Notes: generated by a model not told the origin, from the letters alone. A stretch of DNA of 42,346 nucleotides from J051 sp040289295 (GCA_040289295.1 PSLA01000020.1:1-42346), one strand, 5' to 3'; shown: positions 32,356 through 40,347, counted from the stretch's first letter. Made by a program: numbers and translations.

Positions 32356-32601
32356 TTAGCCTCTCGGTCGGTCTTCGCGCGGTCGGGCTTCGTTCACTGT
32401 GAGCCGCCTTCCCCCGAAGTCGGCCCCGTTCATGTTCTCAATCGCGCTAGCCATATTCTCTTCGGGAACGTCAACGAAGCCGAAACCCCGGCCCTCGATG
32501 ATCCGCGCGGACGACGCGCCGAACTGCTCGAAAGCCTCCATGAGGTCAGCCTCATTGGCAGAGAAGGGAAGGTTCCCCACAAACAATCTCTTCGTAGGCA
32601 C
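32356..32601 (-). CDS. Small RRM RNA-binding protein
   Basis: From GTG 32601 (AAGGAG 9 bases before) the protein has 81 aa, one RRM domain. RNP2 is LFVGNLPF (about 6-13) and RNP1 is GRGFGFVDV (about 39-47) with the two exposed Phe residues that stack on RNA. Such single-RRM proteins occur in cyanobacteria and many other phyla and are often induced by cold. It is a close paralogue of the RRM protein at 33700-33999 (shared NLP(F/Y)S(A/T)NEADLM, SARIIEGRGFGFVDV, VNEARPR). Longer starts lack a ribosome-binding site. Confidence 0.9.
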   Translation of the reverse strand: MPTKRLFVGNLPFSANEADLMEAFEQFGASSARIIEGRGFGFVDVPEENMASAIENMNGADFGGRRLTVNEARPREDRPRG

Positions 32602-32750
32602 TCTCGTTTTCTCCTTGTGCGCTCGTTCTGGAGCGTCACCAGCACCCGGTTGAACTGCATCCGGAATGTCCATTAGGGCCACCGCCGCGCCGGGCGAGAA
32701 CAGGATACCCAGAACGGAACCTTGTCTGCGAGCAACGCGTACTCCGTTCT

Positions 32751-32858
32751 GTGAAGGTCTTTCTGCCATTTGTCTTGTTCGTCGCTCTGCTGGGTCTGCC
32801 TTTGCAGAAGGAGGTGCGACTGCTCCGCAATTGGATCGCCGCTGGCGCAAAGCGATGA
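32751..32858 (+). CDS. Possible small hydrophobic peptide
   Basis: A 35-aa ORF (GTG start) reads VKVFLPFVLFVALLGLP and then a basic amphipathic tail with EVRLLRNWIAAGAKR. It lies in the 312-bp space between the small RRM gene and the BI-1 gene and stops 5 bp before the BI-1 promoter. It could be a small membrane peptide or chance; there is no convincing ribosome-binding site. Confidence 0.22.
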   Translation: MKVFLPFVLFVALLGLPLQKEVRLLRNWIAAGAKR

Positions 32859-32862
32859 TTCG

Positions 32863-32891
32863 TTGTTCGGTTCTTTGGCATAAGGTACACT
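32863..32891 (+). promoter_or_regulatory. Candidate promoter of the BI-1 family gene
   Basis: TTGTTC (32863-32868), 17-bp spacer, TACACT (32886-32891). Transcription would begin near 32898, after the in-frame GTG at 32893, which supports ATG 32914 as the start. Confidence 0.45.
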
Positions 32892-32913
32892 GGTGAACGA
32901 AGGTGGTGTAGAA

Positions 32914-33615
32914 ATGATAAACGAACCTGAAACCGGATACATCCCTGCGGTGCAGGCGCCGCCTCTGGCGAGGGCAGCGTTCCTAAAGAGGACTTACAGC
33001 CACCTCCTCGGAGCGGTGCTCGCCTTCGTCGTGCTGTCCTATGGACTCTTCGCGGTCGGCTTCAGCGAGGCGGCCGCACGGTTCATCAGCAGCGGACGAC
33101 TGAGTTGGCTGCTCATCCTCGGCGGCTTCATGGTCGTGAGTTGGATGGCGAACTCGTTCTCCGTCGTGCGTGGCAACTTAGGCGTGCAGTACCTCGGGTT
33201 GGCGCTGCTGGTGCTGGCGAACGGGCTTATCTTTGCGCCGTTGCTGTTCATCGCAGCAACGTTCGCGCCCGGCGTTCTACCGCTCGCGGCGTTTTGGACG
33301 GTCGTCATCTTCAGTGGCTTAACCGTTCTTGTGCTGGTGACTGGGCACGACTTTTCGTTCCTGCGCGCGGCGCTGCTCATTGGGGGCGTAGTCGCCCTTG
33401 GCACGATCGTGCTGGGCGTCATCTTCGGCTGGCACTTGGGCGTGTGGTTCAGCGCGGCGATGATTCTATTCGCGTCGCTTACGATTCTGTATGAAACTTC
33501 GACCGCTCTGCATCACTACCCAACGGACATGCACATTCCCGCCTCTATGGCGCTGTTCTCGTCTGTCGCACTGTTGTTCTGGTACATCGTGCGTCTCTTG
33601 CTGGAGCGGCGCTAA
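32914..33615 (+). CDS. BAX inhibitor-1 (YccA/YbhL) family membrane protein
   Basis: The protein has 233 aa with about seven membrane helices. The end of the sequence carries the family pattern: FASLTILYETSTALHHYPTD then MALFSSVALLFWYIVRLL. Bacterial members are inner-membrane proteins, some forming pH-dependent Ca2+ leak channels (BsYetJ); E. coli YccA interacts with FtsH. The ATG at 32914 follows AAGGTGGTG. It is flanked on both sides by minus-strand RRM protein genes. A bidirectional hairpin follows. Confidence 0.88.
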   Translation: MINEPETGYIPAVQAPPLARAAFLKRTYSHLLGAVLAFVVLSYGLFAVGFSEAAARFISSGRLSWLLILGGFMVVSWMANSFSVVRGNLGVQYLGLALLVLANGLIFAPLLFIAATFAPGVLPLAAFWTVVIFSGLTVLVLVTGHDFSFLRAALLIGGVVALGTIVLGVIFGWHLGVWFSAAMILFASLTILYETSTALHHYPTDMHIPASMALFSSVALLFWYIVRLLLERR

Positions 33616-33645
33616 GCGGCCCGTTGTCAAGAGTGAAAGAGTGAA

Positions 33646-33681
33646 ACAGCCGGCCCGCCTCTTTTGAGGCAAGCCGGCTGT
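33646..33681. terminator. Bidirectional hairpin between convergent genes
   Basis: ACAGCCGGC (33646-33654) pairs with GCCGGCTGT (33673-33681), with an inner stem GCCTC/GAGGC around TTTT. It sits between the ends of the BI-1 gene (33615) and the RRM gene (33700) and can serve both. Confidence 0.8.
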
Positions 33682-33699
33682 CTCTGGTTTCGATTCGGC

Positions 33700-33999
33700 T
33701 TAGTACCTGCGTCCGCCGGAGCGTCCGCCGTATCCACCGCCGCCGCGGCCGCCGCCCCCGCCTCCGCCTTCGGAGCGCGGGCGCGCCTCGTTCACGACGA
33801 GGGTGCGACCGTTGTAATCCTTGCCGTTGGTGGCTTCGATGGCTGCGTCCGCCGAGTCGGCTTCAACATCCACGAAACCGAAGCCGCGTCCCTCGATGAT
33901 CCGTGCTGAGCGCGCATTGTGCGTCTCGAACAGTTGCATGAGGTCGGCCTCGTTGGTCGAGTAGGGAAGGTTCCCCACGTAGAGTGATTTGGTTGCCAC
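33700..33999 (-). CDS. RRM RNA-binding protein with glycine-rich tail
   Basis: From GTG 33999 (AAGGAGG about 10 bases before) the protein has 99 aa. RRM: SLYVGNLPYSTNEADLM with RNP2 LYVGNL, RNP1 GRGFGFVDV, and end strand TLVVNEARPR. It then has a Gly/Arg-rich tail (GGGGGGGRGGGGYGGRSGGR), as in cyanobacterial Rbp and plant glycine-rich RNA-binding proteins, which act as RNA chaperones, often in cold. A promoter at 34113-34141 leaves a 5' leader of about 105 nt, unusually long for such a small gene, so control at the leader is possible. Confidence 0.92.
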   Translation of the reverse strand: MATKSLYVGNLPYSTNEADLMQLFETHNARSARIIEGRGFGFVDVEADSADAAIEATNGKDYNGRTLVVNEARPRSEGGGGGGGRGGGGYGGRSGGRRY

Positions 34000-34112
34000 G
34001 ATTGTGGTCCTCCTTATGTTTTTGATTCCGGTCCAGTCCATCCATCCGCCAAAGAGAATCCCATAGGGGACCACACACATGCAGCATCGGAAGTGGGCGC
34101 CGTTACACCGAT

Positions 34113-34141
34113 ATTATGGCACCCTCGCGCGGAAAAAGCAA
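34113..34141 (-). promoter_or_regulatory. Promoter of the RRM gene with long 5' leader
   Basis: On the minus strand: TTGCTT (34141-34136), 17-bp spacer, CATAAT (34118-34113). The start would lie near 34105, about 105 nt before the GTG. The leader contains GGACTGGACCGGAATC and other short pairings. Confidence 0.5.
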
Positions 34142-34207
34142 GGGCGAACGCCAGAAAACTTCTGATGGGCACCCGCAACGGCAAGGAGTGAGCCTACGGC
34201 GAACGGT

Positions 34208-34319
34208 AGGGGTGGCAAGCGTCCCTCGAGCCTTCGTAGGGAGGGCGAGCGTCCCGCGAGTTTCCACCCAGCCTTCGCAGTGCGGCCGCTTTGTGTTCGC
34301 GAGGACGCTCACGCTCCCT
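34208..34319. repeat. 82-bp element with inverted ends, copy 2, plus a diverged half copy
   Basis: 34238-34319 starts AGGGAGGGCGAGCGTCCCGC and ends CGAGGACGCTCACGCTCCCT; it is the inverted counterpart of 26659-26740 (same 82-bp length, about 76/82 identical). Just before it, 34208-34235 (AGGGGTGGCAAGCGTCCCTC then GAGCCTTC) is a diverged single unit. Together they fill most of the space between the RRM promoter and the thiolase end; 34142-34207 and 34320-34349 show nothing else. Confidence 0.85.
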
Positions 34320-34349
34320 GGGTGATTTGCCGCTAAGGCGGGTTGGTGA

Positions 34350-35525
34350 TCACACCTCAATAAGCACCGCCGTCGCTTCTCCCCCGCCGATGCAGGGGGA
34401 ACAGACTGCGGTGCCGCCGCCACGGCGGCGCAGCTCATAGATCGCCGTCAGAATCAGCCGCGTGCCCGTCATGCCGATTGGGTGCCCCAACGCAACAGCG
34501 CCGCCGTTCACGTTTAGCTTCTCACGGGCCACACCAAGGCGGTCGGCAACCGCCAGCGCGACGACCGCGAACGCCTCGTTTATCTCGAACAAGTCAATGT
34601 CGGCGACCTTCTTCCCGACCTTGTGCAGCAGTTTGCCGACAGCCTCCGCAGGCGCGGTGGTGAACCACTCGGGGTCCTGTGCGTGTTGCGCATACGCGAC
34701 GAGCCGGGCGAGGGGCTCAAGGCCAAGTTCCTTCGCCTTGTCCGCCGACGTGACTATGAGCGCCGCCCCTCCGTCGTTGATGGAGGAAGCGTTGCCTGCC
34801 GTAACCGACCCTTCCTTGTCGAACGCCGGGCGCAACTCCGCGAGTTTCTCAACGTTTCCCCTGCGCGGTTCCTCGTCTTCTGCGACCTGAATCGGATCAC
34901 CTTTGCGCTGAGGAACCTCAACCGCGACGATCTCTTCAGCCAGGCGGCCGCTCTGCTGGGCGTTCAAGGCGCGTTGATACGACTCCGCGGCGAATGAGTC
35001 CTGCCTATCCCGGGGCACGTTGCATTCCGAGGCGCACAGGTCGCCTGCATTCCCCATATGGATGTTCTTGTAAGGGTCCCACAGCCCGTCGTGAATCATG
35101 AGGTCAACAGCGGATGCGTTGCCCATCCGGAGGCCGGTTCGAGCGTTCATCAGGGCGTAAGGCGCCAGGCTCATGTTCTCCATGCCGCCTGCGACGACGA
35201 TCTCGGCGTCCTCGCAGCGGATCGCTTGCGCAGCCATCATCACGGTCTTCATACCGCTGCCGCAGACCTTGTTGACCGTCGTGCAGGGAACCGAGGTTGG
35301 GATGCCGGCAAAAATTGCCGCCTGTCGTGCTGGTGCCTGGCCGATTCCCCCTTGGAGAACGCAGCCCATCAGTACTTCGTCCACCTGCTCGGGCTGCAGG
35401 CCTGCTCGAGCGAGCGCTTCTTTGATCGCGGCAGCGCCTAGTTGGGGGGCGGGAACCGTGCTCAGCGAGCCGAGGAACGAGCCGATCGGAGTGCGCGCAC
35501 CGGAAACGATAACGACTTCCTTCAT
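34350..35525 (-). CDS. Thiolase (acetyl-CoA C-acetyltransferase)
   Basis: The enzyme condenses two acetyl-CoA to acetoacetyl-CoA or cleaves 3-ketoacyl-CoA. From ATG 35525 the protein has 391 aa. Catalytic residues are complete: nucleophile C88 in VNKVCGSGMK, H348 in GGAVALGHPIGMTG and C378 in CSPCIGGGEATA, positions nearly identical to those of Zoogloea thiolase. NEAFAVVALAV carries the conserved NEAFA. The biosynthetic (phaA/atoB) type is favoured by length and motif, but beta-oxidation use is possible. Divergent from the ANTAR regulator. Confidence 0.94.
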   Translation of the reverse strand: MKEVVIVSGARTPIGSFLGSLSTVPAPQLGAAAIKEALARAGLQPEQVDEVLMGCVLQGGIGQAPARQAAIFAGIPTSVPCTTVNKVCGSGMKTVMMAAQAIRCEDAEIVVAGGMENMSLAPYALMNARTGLRMGNASAVDLMIHDGLWDPYKNIHMGNAGDLCASECNVPRDRQDSFAAESYQRALNAQQSGRLAEEIVAVEVPQRKGDPIQVAEDEEPRRGNVEKLAELRPAFDKEGSVTAGNASSINDGGAALIVTSADKAKELGLEPLARLVAYAQHAQDPEWFTTAPAEAVGKLLHKVGKKVADIDLFEINEAFAVVALAVADRLGVAREKLNVNGGAVALGHPIGMTGTRLILTAIYELRRRGGGTAVCSPCIGGGEATAVLIEV

Positions 35526-35577
35526 GAGTTCCCAGTCTACCAAACCAAATCACTCTGCAGGAAACCGCCAACGAAGT

Positions 35578-35583
35578 TATAAT
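35578..35583 (+). promoter_or_regulatory. Perfect -10 box upstream of the ANTAR regulator
   Basis: TATAAT at 35578-35583; no good -35 at 16-18 bp. The transcript would start near 35590, a few bases before GGAGG (35594-35598). Confidence 0.5.
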
Positions 35584-35609
35584 AAAGCCGGTAGGAGGTA
35601 CGCCAAACT

Positions 35610-36294
35610 ACGGCCAGACTGATAATCGCGGACGACGACGATGAACTACACGCGACGCTCGTTGAACAGGTTCAGGAGCTGGGCCATGAGGTGGTCGGGG
35701 TCGCACAGAACTGCGCGGAAGCGTACGCAGTCGTATGTGAGACAAAACCCGATGTCGCTATCCTCGACATCCGAATGTCGGACGGCGACGGTATCCAGGC
35801 GGCAAGAGACATCCTCGAAACCTGTCCGACGCCGACCATCTTCTTGACCGGTTACAGGCAGCAAGAGCTTGGGGAGCAAGCTGCTGATGCGGGCGGATAC
35901 GCATACCTCCGACCAACCGGTGCGGATCGACGAACTGAACTCAAACATCTCTGTCGTCCAGAGGCGGTTTGGGGAAATCCGAGATCGGCAGGCTAAATTG
36001 GAGCGAGTCAAGCGGGATCTTGCGAACCGGCGGCTGCTGGAGCGCGCCAAGGGCTTCTTGATGGACAAGTTCGCCATGACCGAACAGCAAGCGTATCGAA
36101 GCATCCATCACGCAGCCAGAAGCACCTGCCGCACCCTGGGGGAGGTTTCTCAGGAAGTACTTCGGACTGGCGAACGAGGCGAGCGACGAGTAGGGCGGCT
36201 CACGGCGATGCCAATCCCGTCCGCGCGAGCGCTTAGGGGTACGATGCGCGCGTGCGGACGGAAGAGTCGGTGTCGGTCGTCGAGAGAACGCTGA
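35610..36294 (+). pseudogene. ANTAR-domain response regulator, frameshifted
   Basis: The first frame reads ARLIIADDDDELHATLVEQV and continues with PDVAILDIRMSDGDGIQAAR (phosphoacceptor Asp) and TIFLTGYRQQEL, a receiver domain. Near 35904-35920 the frame changes: the next frame continues with QPVRIDELNSNISVVQRRF and the ANTAR domain (RLLERAKGFLMDKFAMTEQQ then AYRSIHHAARST), which binds RNA and prevents termination. One extra base (or two missing) explains it. No ATG, GTG or TTG precedes the receiver; an in-frame TAG lies at 35592, and ACG at 35610 after GGAGG is the best guess. It is either a broken gene or one with sequence errors. The tail overlaps tkt by 43 bp. Confidence 0.78.
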
Positions 36295-38195
36295 ACACGG
36301 TGCGCGGCCTCGCGATGGACGCCGTCGAGAGAGCGAAGTCCGGGCACCCCGGCTTGCCTATGGGTTGTGCGGGGATAGCCTATGTGCTCTTTACAAAGCA
36401 TCTCAGGTACGACCCACAGGCGCCCAACTGGTTCAACCGTGACCGCTTCATCCTGAGCGCAGGGCACGGCAGCATACTGCTTTACGCCTACTTATATCTC
36501 ACCGGATACGACATCAGCCTCGATGACCTGAAGCAGTTCCGCCAGCTCGGTAGCAAGACGCCGGGGCATCCTGAGAACTCCCTCACGCCCGGTGTCGAGA
36601 TGGCGACAGGTCCACTCGGCCAGGGATTCGGTACCGCTGTTGGCATGGCGATCGCCGAGGAACGTCTTCGGGCCGAGTTCCCAGGTCTGGTTGACCACTG
36701 GACGTACGCGCTGTGCAGCGATGGCGACCTGATGGAGGGTGTCTCGCACGAGTCTGCGTCGCTCGCTGGGCACCTGAAGCTCGGTCGGCTGATTTTCCTA
36801 TACGATTCGAACAGGGTGACGATAGACGGTTCCACTGACCTGAGTTTTTCAGAGGACGTGGCTGCTCGGTTCGAAGCGTACGGTTGGCATGTCCAGGAGT
36901 GCGACGGCCTTAGCACAGTGGAGGTTGACCGCGCAATACAGATGGCCAAGCAGCGGGACGACGCGCCGTCACTTATTATCTGCCACACCATCATCGGGTA
37001 CGGCAGTCCGAACAAGGGCGGGCGCGCCGTCTCGCACGGGGCACCGCTCGGACCCGAAGAGGTGAGGCTTGCCAAGGAGCGGTTGGGTCTCGACCCGGAC
37101 GCTCAGTTTGTCGTTCCAGACGACGTACTCAAACACATGCGGGAAGTGGGAACCCGATCGCGGGATGAGCGCATCCTGTCCGAAGCGTTGCTTGAAGCCA
37201 ATTCGGAGCTCAGGCGGAGGTTGCAACGCGAGCTCCCGGATGGCTGGGACCTTGACCTTCCGTTGGCTGAAGGCGCGGAGGCGACTCGAGTGTCGTCGGG
37301 CAAGGTACTTGCGACCTTGCGGAAGCGCGTGCCTGAGTTGGTCGGCGGCAGCGCGGACCTGGGCGAGTCAACCCACACCCTCTTCCACGGCGAGAACGCG
37401 TTCAGCGCCGAGGACAGGCGTGCTCCGAACATCTATTACGGCGTCCGCGAGCACGCGATGGCGACAGCCATCAACGGCATGACCCTGCACGGCGGATTAA
37501 GAGCGTTCGGCGGCACCTTCTTGGTTTTCAGCGACTACATGCGGCCTGCGTTGCGCCTTGCGGCACTCATGGAGATCCCGTCGATCTTCGTCTTCTCGCA
37601 CGACAGCATCGGGTTAGGAGAAGACGGTCCGACGCATCAACCTATTGAACATCTTGCATCGCTGCGTGCGATACCAAATCTGAACGTCTTTCGGCCTGCG
37701 GACGCGGCAGAGGTTGTCGCCGCGTGGAAAGTGGCGCTTCGGTCTCGGCACACCCCAACAGCCATAGTGCTGGCGAGGCAAAAGGTCGAGCAGGTGGGTG
37801 GGTCTGTCGAGGGGGCGTTGCGTGGAGGCTATGTGCTTCGAGACTTTAGCAGCAAGCCCGACACTGTGCTTCTCGGCACAGGATCGGAAGTGGAGGTTTT
37901 GCTTCAGGCTGCTGAGGAGCTGGCCGCAAAGGGCCTCGCGCCGCGCGTGGTGAGTCTGCCGTGTTGGGAGCTGTTCGAGTCGCAGGAGGAGGGCTACCGG
38001 GAGAACGTGCTGTTGCCTGAGGTGTCCCGACGTGTCAGCCTTGAAGCAGCAGCGACGCTTGGCTGGGAGCGCTACGCCATGGGCGGGGTCATGCTTGGCA
38101 TGCGTTCCTTCGGCGCGAGCGCGCCATACCAGGACCTGTACCGTCACTTCGGCCTCACTCCAGAGCGCGTGATCGAAGCGGCGCTATCTCTGTGA
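36252..38195 (+). CDS. tkt: Transketolase
   Basis: Transketolase moves two-carbon units between sugar phosphates in the pentose phosphate pathway, using thiamine diphosphate. The protein has 647 aa, full length. Motifs: ERAKSGHPGLPMGCAGIAYV, DRFILSAGHGSILLYAYLYL, the ThDP motif SDGDLMEGVSHESASLAGHL...YDSNRVTIDG, GVREHAMATAINGM with the catalytic Glu, and HDSIGLGEDGPTHQPIEHLA. The GTG at 36252 is used, inside the tail of the ANTAR ORF. Its 3' end overlaps the convergent hydroxylase gene by 12 bp. Confidence 0.96.
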   Translation: MRTEESVSVVERTLNTVRGLAMDAVERAKSGHPGLPMGCAGIAYVLFTKHLRYDPQAPNWFNRDRFILSAGHGSILLYAYLYLTGYDISLDDLKQFRQLGSKTPGHPENSLTPGVEMATGPLGQGFGTAVGMAIAEERLRAEFPGLVDHWTYALCSDGDLMEGVSHESASLAGHLKLGRLIFLYDSNRVTIDGSTDLSFSEDVAARFEAYGWHVQECDGLSTVEVDRAIQMAKQRDDAPSLIICHTIIGYGSPNKGGRAVSHGAPLGPEEVRLAKERLGLDPDAQFVVPDDVLKHMREVGTRSRDERILSEALLEANSELRRRLQRELPDGWDLDLPLAEGAEATRVSSGKVLATLRKRVPELVGGSADLGESTHTLFHGENAFSAEDRRAPNIYYGVREHAMATAINGMTLHGGLRAFGGTFLVFSDYMRPALRLAALMEIPSIFVFSHDSIGLGEDGPTHQPIEHLASLRAIPNLNVFRPADAAEVVAAWKVALRSRHTPTAIVLARQKVEQVGGSVEGALRGGYVLRDFSSKPDTVLLGTGSEVEVLLQAAEELAAKGLAPRVVSLPCWELFESQEEGYRENVLLPEVSRRVSLEAAATLGWERYAMGGVMLGMRSFGASAPYQDLYRHFGLTPERVIEAALSL

Positions 38196-39077
38196 GGCTG
38201 AGCGAAGCGCGGCTTCCTTCCGGCGCGATATGATGCGATTCTCTGCCTTTGCCACCCATGAGTCAAGCCAACGAATGAACGGCCGTGGCTGAGGTGGTAC
38301 CAGGCTTTCCGGAGGAACTGTCGCGCCCGGTAGTGGCAAATGGTCGGGGATGAAGTAAGTGCCGAACACCCAGTCCCAAATCGGCAAGGCGAAAACGCCT
38401 CCGATCGCCTGGTTCACGCGGATCCGTGAGTGGTGCATCAAATGAAAGGCGTACCACGAGCGGTAAAAACGACTGCGCTCGATCCTCGGCTTCCAGAACG
38501 AGTAGTAATCGTTGTGTTCGACCGCATGCTTCATCTCGTAAAGCGCGTAGGAGAACAACACAGCGAGGTAGCCGGAGAGCAGAATCGGTAGACTCGGCAA
38601 TAGCAACTGCACCCCGATGAGTGGAGCAGAGAAGAGTAGGAGGAAAGACACGAGCGCATAGCCCGGAAAAGCGGAGGACTCGATCTGTTGGGGCGCTACG
38701 ATCGGGTAGCAGTTTCGCACCTCCACGTTGCCGCCCTCGTCCTGTTTGTGCTTCAGTTCCCGAACGTGAGTCAAGGAGTGATGTTCGGTGTGTTTGCGCT
38801 TCATAGGGCCGAGGAGGCGCCAGAAGACGCTATGTAACACGTACCGGTGGAAGAAGTACTCAAACAGGCCGAGGAACGCGTGAATGACTGTAAAGCAGGC
38901 GAGAACAACCCAAACGGATGACGTAACCTGTGCAGTCAAAATGTCGGCCCGCGCCCAGCGCCAAATGAAGAAGTTGCCAACCAGCCATACGGCGGTCTGA
39001 AGGAGGACAGAGACCAAGAAGTGACCGTGGGCAAATTCAACGTGCTCATGGTCCCGAAAGAAGAAGAGCTTTTTCAC
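38184..39077 (-). CDS. Fatty acid hydroxylase/sterol desaturase superfamily membrane protein
   Basis: The protein has 297 aa with a GTG start. It has about four to five membrane helices and the di-iron histidine boxes: EYFFHRYVLH (HxxxxH), KRKHTEHH (HxxHH), KHAVEHND and FHLMHHSR (HxxHH). Members hydroxylate or desaturate lipids, sterols or carotenoids in the membrane with O2. The second box is followed by a long loop (about 100-130) and the family is too broad to name a substrate. It stands alone between convergent tkt and the divergent M23-like gene. Confidence 0.9.
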   Translation of the reverse strand: MKKLFFFRDHEHVEFAHGHFLVSVLLQTAVWLVGNFFIWRWARADILTAQVTSSVWVVLACFTVIHAFLGLFEYFFHRYVLHSVFWRLLGPMKRKHTEHHSLTHVRELKHKQDEGGNVEVRNCYPIVAPQQIESSAFPGYALVSFLLLFSAPLIGVQLLLPSLPILLSGYLAVLFSYALYEMKHAVEHNDYYSFWKPRIERSRFYRSWYAFHLMHHSRIRVNQAIGGVFALPIWDWVFGTYFIPDHLPLPGATVPPESLVPPQPRPFIRWLDSWVAKAENRIISRRKEAALRSASQR

Positions 39078-39137
39078 AATCCAGAACCTGCTTTCGAGGA
39101 TACCTGAAAGACGACGGAGTAACCCCCGACGATGTTC

Positions 39138-39172
39138 GGCAGGCCGTAATCCTGCCTAAGCTCAAAGGCAGG
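39138..39172. promoter_or_regulatory. Three-part alternating hairpin upstream of the M23-like gene
   Basis: GGCAGG (39138-39143), CCTGCC (39151-39156) and GGCAGG (39167-39172) can form two mutually exclusive 6-bp GC stems. It lies in the divergent spacer, upstream of the predicted -10 of the next gene. It may be a protein-binding direct/inverted repeat or part of the other gene's leader. Confidence 0.35.
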
Positions 39173-39210
39173 AAACCATCACTGCCGACGTTCTGAGAGG
39201 CCGTCGATGG

Positions 39211-39216
39211 TATGAT
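39211..39216 (+). promoter_or_regulatory. Extended -10 (TGGTATGAT) of the M23-like gene
   Basis: TG-N-TATGAT ends at 39216; the GTG start is at 39223, the expected transcription start. No Shine-Dalgarno precedes the GTG. A leaderless mRNA is likely. Confidence 0.45.
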
Positions 39217-39222
39217 TCAAAC

Positions 39223-40347
39223 GTGGCTTCTCCACCAACCTTTGCAACCGCCGCGACATGCTTTTTTGTTCTCTTCTACGCCGGAAGCGGCTGCTCTGCG
39301 CCAAGGTCGGTCGGGGACGCGGATTCGGTCTTTCCGAACGTCATTGGAATCTTGCCGGCGGCGCTCCCGCGCGCGATCAAGTCGTTCGATGCGTATCACC
39401 TCGAATACGAACTGTTGGTTGCGAATTCGGGGCAGGCGCCCGTGGTCATCCGCGACGTGGAGGCGACAAACGGCAACGGCAAGCGGATCGCCGAGCTCTC
39501 CGAGGAAGAGGTAGCTTCGAGGCTGGCGTCCAAAGAAAAGGGACGCGTGCAGCCGGGGGAGACCGCGGTCCTGGTGATGTCCGTCTCCGCCGAAAGAGCA
39601 GCTGACCTCAAGTCCGTAACCCACCAGATTCGGGTCTCTTCGGAGGGAGAGGGCGCGCGGGTGTTCAACGTTATGGGGGGAACCGTCCATGTCGAAGACC
39701 AGGCGAGGGCGGACTTCGCGCCGCCCGTCCGTGGTGGTTCGTGGCTCGTTCTCGGCCCGTTCGATGCTCGCCTTCCTGGGCGACGCCATTCAGTTGACAT
39801 CGACGGGTTTCGCGTCTTTCCAAATCGCTTCGAGATATCGCTTTCGAAGATGGCGGAAAAAGGTGGCACGGTCGTAGGCGCGGGCGCGAGCAATTCGGAT
39901 TACGCCGCATTTGGCGAACCGGTCTATGCCATGGCGGACGGGAGAGTGCTTCAGGTTGTCAACCACATGCCCGACCACGGCCCGGGACGACCGGACGCCG
40001 CAAACCCCGATGGGAACTTTGTGCTGACGGAAGTCGGCGAAGAGTACGTCGTGTACGCGGGCCTTCAGAACGGCAGCATCTCGCTGAAGCTGGGCGACTC
40101 AATCAAGCGAGGCGACGTGATCGGGCGCATTGGAAACTCGGGCGCATCGGCGGAGCCTGAGTTGCGCGTCCGCCTGATCAGCGCACCTGACCCGCTTCGC
40201 GCAACAGGCCTGGAGTTTGGCTTCCGATCCTTTCGCTGGGTTGGCTGGCTGAAGGGTGCGGATACTCTGCGCGAGAGATTCCCGACCGCCGAGCCTGGCG
40301 CCCGGCGGGGGGAAACGCCGCCCTCGGGCTCAATCGTGCAGTTCTGA
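39223..40347 (+). CDS. Exported M23-like (degenerate LytM) protein
   Basis: The protein has 374 aa. It starts with a signal sequence (about 1-23, FATAATCFFVLFYAGSGC); Cys24 could be a lipid anchor, though the lipobox is weak. A beta-rich domain (about 35-160) follows, then a LytM/M23-like domain (about 175-335): RRHSVDIDGF, GEPVYAMADGRVLQVVNH, NGSISLKLGDSIKRGDVIGR and IGNSGASAEPELRVRL. In active M23 enzymes the last motif is PHLHF and the preceding one YxHL; here they are PELRV and YAGL, so two or three zinc/catalytic His are lost. It is probably not an active endopeptidase but may bind peptidoglycan or a partner, as EnvC-type proteins do. Confidence 0.8.
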   Translation: MASPPTFATAATCFFVLFYAGSGCSAPRSVGDADSVFPNVIGILPAALPRAIKSFDAYHLEYELLVANSGQAPVVIRDVEATNGNGKRIAELSEEEVASRLASKEKGRVQPGETAVLVMSVSAERAADLKSVTHQIRVSSEGEGARVFNVMGGTVHVEDQARADFAPPVRGGSWLVLGPFDARLPGRRHSVDIDGFRVFPNRFEISLSKMAEKGGTVVGAGASNSDYAAFGEPVYAMADGRVLQVVNHMPDHGPGRPDAANPDGNFVLTEVGEEYVVYAGLQNGSISLKLGDSIKRGDVIGRIGNSGASAEPELRVRLISAPDPLRATGLEFGFRSFRWVGWLKGADTLRERFPTAEPGARRGETPPSGSIVQF

